DNA of 64,000 nt from the NCBI RefSeq assembly GCF_964340395.1, contig NC_135557.1, positions 7,941,709-8,005,708 of the forward strand. The letters are read 5' to 3'. The position numbers were made by a program, and so were the translations under genes. Shown piece by piece: positions 59,726 to 64,000 of the stretch (position 1 is the first letter of the stretch; each line of letters begins with the position of its first letter). Origin of the DNA: Glandiceps talaboti. Its lineage: Eukaryota > Hemichordata > Enteropneusta > Spengelidae. Under the pieces are notes generated by a model, which saw only the letters and a program-made list of their open reading frames with translations, had not been told where the DNA came from and did no database searches.

Positions 59726-59900
59726 GGTGCGACATTGCACAAATATCTATCTGATAAAAGCTAATAATACTCGAGCTTAGATGCGGGTTGTAACTTCCTT
59801 TTTAGACGACATTATCCCTTAAAAAGTACTCTGTATGTCGTGTCAAGTCTAACACTAGAGTCTATATTAGATTTAAGATTCTAACTTAGAATTCATCGTA

Positions 59901-60108
59901 TATTATCCTATAAAAACTGCCTCTGGTCGTACGAACCATGAGCGACATCTAATATTAGAGTCTAATATTATACTTTAGACTCTAGATCTGTTAGATTTTA
60001 TGCGATAAAACAAAAGTGATAAAACGTACCTCTGGGGTTTGTACAACTCTAATATTAAACGTCACATGCTGCACGGACCCCCAGAGGTATTTTTATTGGA
60101 TAATATCA
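59901..60108. mobile_element. Short inverted-repeat unit (MITE-like)
   Basis: ATTATCCTATAAAAACTGCC at the left end is matched by the complement of AGAGGTATTTTTATTGGATA at the right end; both ends also carry CCTCTGG/CCAGAGG. The inside repeats TAGAGTC/GACTCTA words. Confidence 0.5.
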
Positions 60109-60224
60109 TTACCTTAGAGTCCAATGTAAGACACCATGTGTACCATTACCAAGCTATATTTGATGGCTTATAGCACAGGCAAGCCTTCTTACTTGTTTGG
60201 CCCATTTCTAGTAAAGGTGCGTAT

Positions 60225-61560
<1,336 letters not shown>

Positions 61561-61564
61561 CCTT

Positions 61565-61645
61565 TATTCCCAATGATCTATAGGATTATATAGTCCAACC
61601 TATAGGCTGGCATATAGACATGTCTATAGGTTGCCTATAGGTTAA
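61565..61645. repeat. CTATAG-rich repeat patch
   Basis: Short relative of the array at 57420-58010, with CCTATAGG and ATAGACATG words. Confidence 0.6.
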
Positions 61646-61679
61646 TAGTATTTCTGTAAGGGTATCATTGGTGTAGAGA

Positions 61680-62045
61680 CTACCGCAAGTGAGAATATGC
61701 ACATGATGGTTATGTGAATATTTATTTCTACCCAAAAACACCCATCACAATCGGCTCTTATTTGTTTCCAAAGATGCTGGTATAATGGATTTTTTCAGGA
61801 ATTTTATACATATGTGTGAAATGATAGTAGAACTAAATATTCAGGAAAAATAGCTGAGTGGTGTTCCGGCAATCAAACTATTAAAACATCCTATGGAAGT
61901 CACTTGTATAAGTTGGCTAAGATACTACAGAGAAAACTAAACCAGGAACTCGGCAGTTAAGATTTTAAAATCCAAGTTGTGGAAAATAATGTAAATATTT
62001 TTCAAAGACATTAACATGGAGACTGTTCAATATCTTCATGTTTCT
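61680..62045 (+). repeat. Segmental duplication, left copy
   Basis: 61680-62045 is nearly identical to 63290-63650; most of the stretch with the candidate exon is unchanged. Together with the two basic exons it marks a tandem duplication of about 1.6 to 6 kb at the right end of the window. Confidence 0.85.
61845..61960 (+). CDS. Possible terminal exon, copy 1
   Basis: After TATTCAG an open frame reads KIAEWCSGNQTIKTSYGSHL then YKLAKILQRKLNQELGS and a TAA. Composition is protein-like and amphipathic. It would enter in phase 1, which does not fit the phase-0 basic exons, so it belongs to another splice path or is not coding. The second copy (63447-63562) has the same peptide, but the duplication is too recent for that to prove selection. 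Confidence 0.25.
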
Positions 62046-62738
62046 TATGCTGACAATATTCTGATAGATTACTTGCGAATATGTTAGTAAAAGAGTGACA
62101 AAGAAGTAAAATTTATTTGAAAGTTTTTCATGTTTGAAATATATTTTTATAAAGAATTGTGTCAACAGGGTAGTAAGAGGTATGGATATTTCACCATTCA
62201 CATTTTTGACTGAATGGGATACAAAAAAAACGCTACCACTTTTTGTACTTCACATGCTATGTTGTTCAATATGACAACTTTCTTCCATTAAATGCCATTT
62301 GATTTGGTTTCATTTATTAAAAATCAACAATAAAAATACATACATAGTGTTTTTGCAAGAAGAATATAGTACGATTTATCAGGGGAAGTATCATCTCCTG
62401 GGTATTACAAGAAAAACACTTTATTTGTGTCTTGACTGACCAATGGGCAAGAGTGAAACTTGAGTGTCACAGTTTATGTATAATTCTTCAGTGGGTATTT
62501 GAGATTTAGAAGTTCGTGTCAATCAATTCTGAACACAACACATGTCTACGTGCATGAAACTTGCAAACAGTAATAAACAAAGTTGTAAAAGTATATTTGT
62601 CATGAAGCTAGAAAATTAAGTAGACCTAAAATGAGTTGAAAGTAAGATTATTCTAGCAATTTTTTAAAATCATATCAAATTATGAGCATTGGAGTTTTAT
62701 TTCACGTCATGTCTCTGTTATGGATTTTATAATTGTAG

Positions 62739-62828
62739 AAACCAGACGGTGATGTCACAAGTCATGTACCAGCAAAGAGATATAAATTTGAAGAAGCCCT
62801 GACTAGGAAAAGGAAAAAGAAGACTGGG
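62739..62828 (+). CDS. Basic exon, copy 2 (30 codons)
   Basis: ATTGTAG to GTAAGT, phase 0-0. KPDGDVTSHVPAKRYKFEEA then LTRKRKKKTG. Same length, borders and basic clusters as 56968-57057, with several conservative replacements, which supports real coding. Confidence 0.6.
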
Positions 62829-62953
62829 GTAAGTTATGATAAATTCTGAATCCTCCATTCATGCATAAACAAAGTCACCAAACGAATCAAGCGATTAGGT
62901 CAAAATTATCATCCTTTTATCTTGGAAGGTCGTATTTAAAGCTGGATAATGTG

Positions 62954-62954
<1 letters not shown>

Positions 62955-63038
<84 letters not shown>
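62955..63038. repeat. (GT)n microsatellite
   Basis: Over 80 bases of uninterrupted GT about 125 bases after the second basic exon. Confidence 0.97.
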
Positions 63039-63040
<2 letters not shown>

Positions 63041-63289
63041 CGCCAATCTCGATGTGTCTGTCTCATGTTTTCAAATAAAACGTCTGAGTCAATAACGGAT
63101 TTTCAGGTTGAAATCTTTGCTGTGCGACGGACCGGTCTCTGTCAACAAACAACTAAGTGTGTGGTACGCCGGTGTACCTCATCATCTTGTATGGGCTTAA
63201 ATGTGGCAATTTGCCTCGTGTAAGAGAGGTTGATAGGAAGGCGAATATCGTTGCTGAAATTAACCCTTCCATGTAGAGAGACTACCAAA

Positions 63290-63650
63290 ATAGAGTAAAT
63301 GCACATGCTGGTTATGTGCATATTTATTTCTACCAAAAAACACCCATCATAATCGGCTCGTACTTGTTTCCAAAGATGCTGGTATAATTAAGTTTTACAG
63401 GAATTTTATACATATGTGTGAAATGATGTCAGAACTAAATATTCAGGAAAAATAGCTGAGTGGTGTTCCGGCAATCAAACTATTAAAACATCCTATGGAA
63501 GTCACTTGTATAAGTTGGCTAAGATACTACAGAGAAAACTAAACCAGGAACTCGGCAGTTAAGATTTTCAATCCAAGTTATGGAAAATAATGTTAATATT
63601 TTTCAAAGACATTAACATGGAGACTGTTCAATATCTTCATGTTTCCTATG
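63290..63650 (+). repeat. Segmental duplication, right copy
   Basis: Partner of 61680-62045. It includes the second copy of the possible terminal exon at 63447-63562. The match ends after TATGCTGAC. Confidence 0.85.
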
Positions 63651-64000
63651 CTGACAGTAAAAATGTTATTAGAAGTACCACACTTAAAGTGATTCAAAAT
63701 ACTCACATTCACTATTGCTTATTTTGCTACACGACATGTATGTGAAATGTATTCTGGTTTTAAAACTTTTAAAAAGCATCTCCAAGCACCTTAAAATGAC
63801 CCCTATTCTGTCAGCTCCTGTTGGAAACACTTCGAGAGTTTTAGGGTATTCTGGTTCCATAGAGAGAATTCAATAGTATTCAGGCTATGATGAGCGTAGT
63901 CGACAGGTGAATGCAACTCAACAACATTGTGAAAAAATACATTGCTGATGATTGTAATAGACATCTAAACATATGCTACAATCTACATGTCTTTTATACC
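63651..64000. other. Right edge, nothing recognised
   Basis: No repeat, exon border or domain that I can support in the last 350 bases. Confidence 0.4.

Overview
The window is nuclear DNA of an animal. The genes are split into short exons with GT-AG junctions whose phases agree from exon to exon. The immunoglobulin (Ig) exons are bounded by phase-1 introns, metazoan retroelements are present, and long microsatellites are everywhere. The style (many small Ig receptors, a death-effector-domain locus, tRNA-derived SINE, Ty3/gypsy, Penelope and LINE relics) fits a marine invertebrate or basal deuterostome. I cannot name the species from sequence alone.

Layout. (1) 1-6203, minus strand: the signal-peptide exon of one gene (257-302, running off the left edge), then a complete five-exon gene (1706-6203). 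Its 199-residue product has a signal peptide, one V-like Ig domain, a short hinge, a membrane helix and a short basic tail. (2) 7252-26257, plus strand, head to head with the previous gene: a second Ig-family membrane protein, six phase-consistent exons and 398 codons up to and including the transmembrane exon. (3) The 13.7-kb second intron of that gene holds a giant, very AT-rich inverted repeat (about 8962-22004). Each arm carries the same two tail-to-tail ORFs and then kilobases of a minisatellite, and the arms meet at a spacer of about 108 bp. I recognise neither ORF. (4) 27671-54115: a locus built from three tandem copies of a multi-exon cassette. The exons are mostly 26 codons long and phase 0-0. 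The third copy alone keeps a two-exon death effector domain (50725-50812 and 51667-51860). That copy also holds about 9.7 kb of nested repeats. (5) 54115-64000: mostly repeats, with two copies of a basic 30-codon exon (56968 and 62739), a degenerate Penelope-like element with a hammerhead-ribozyme fold, and a recent segmental duplication.

How the parts may work together. The transmembrane exon of the plus-strand Ig gene ends in phase 0, and nearly all cassette exons and the first death-effector exon begin in phase 0. An Ig-TM-death-effector receptor is therefore splice-compatible. However, a good separate first exon (ATG at 27671) also joins the cassette in phase, so the death-effector protein may be cytosolic. 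Sequence alone cannot decide between a fusion, two genes, or alternative promoters. Exon calls rest on splice motifs, phase agreement and repeat conservation, not on transcripts.
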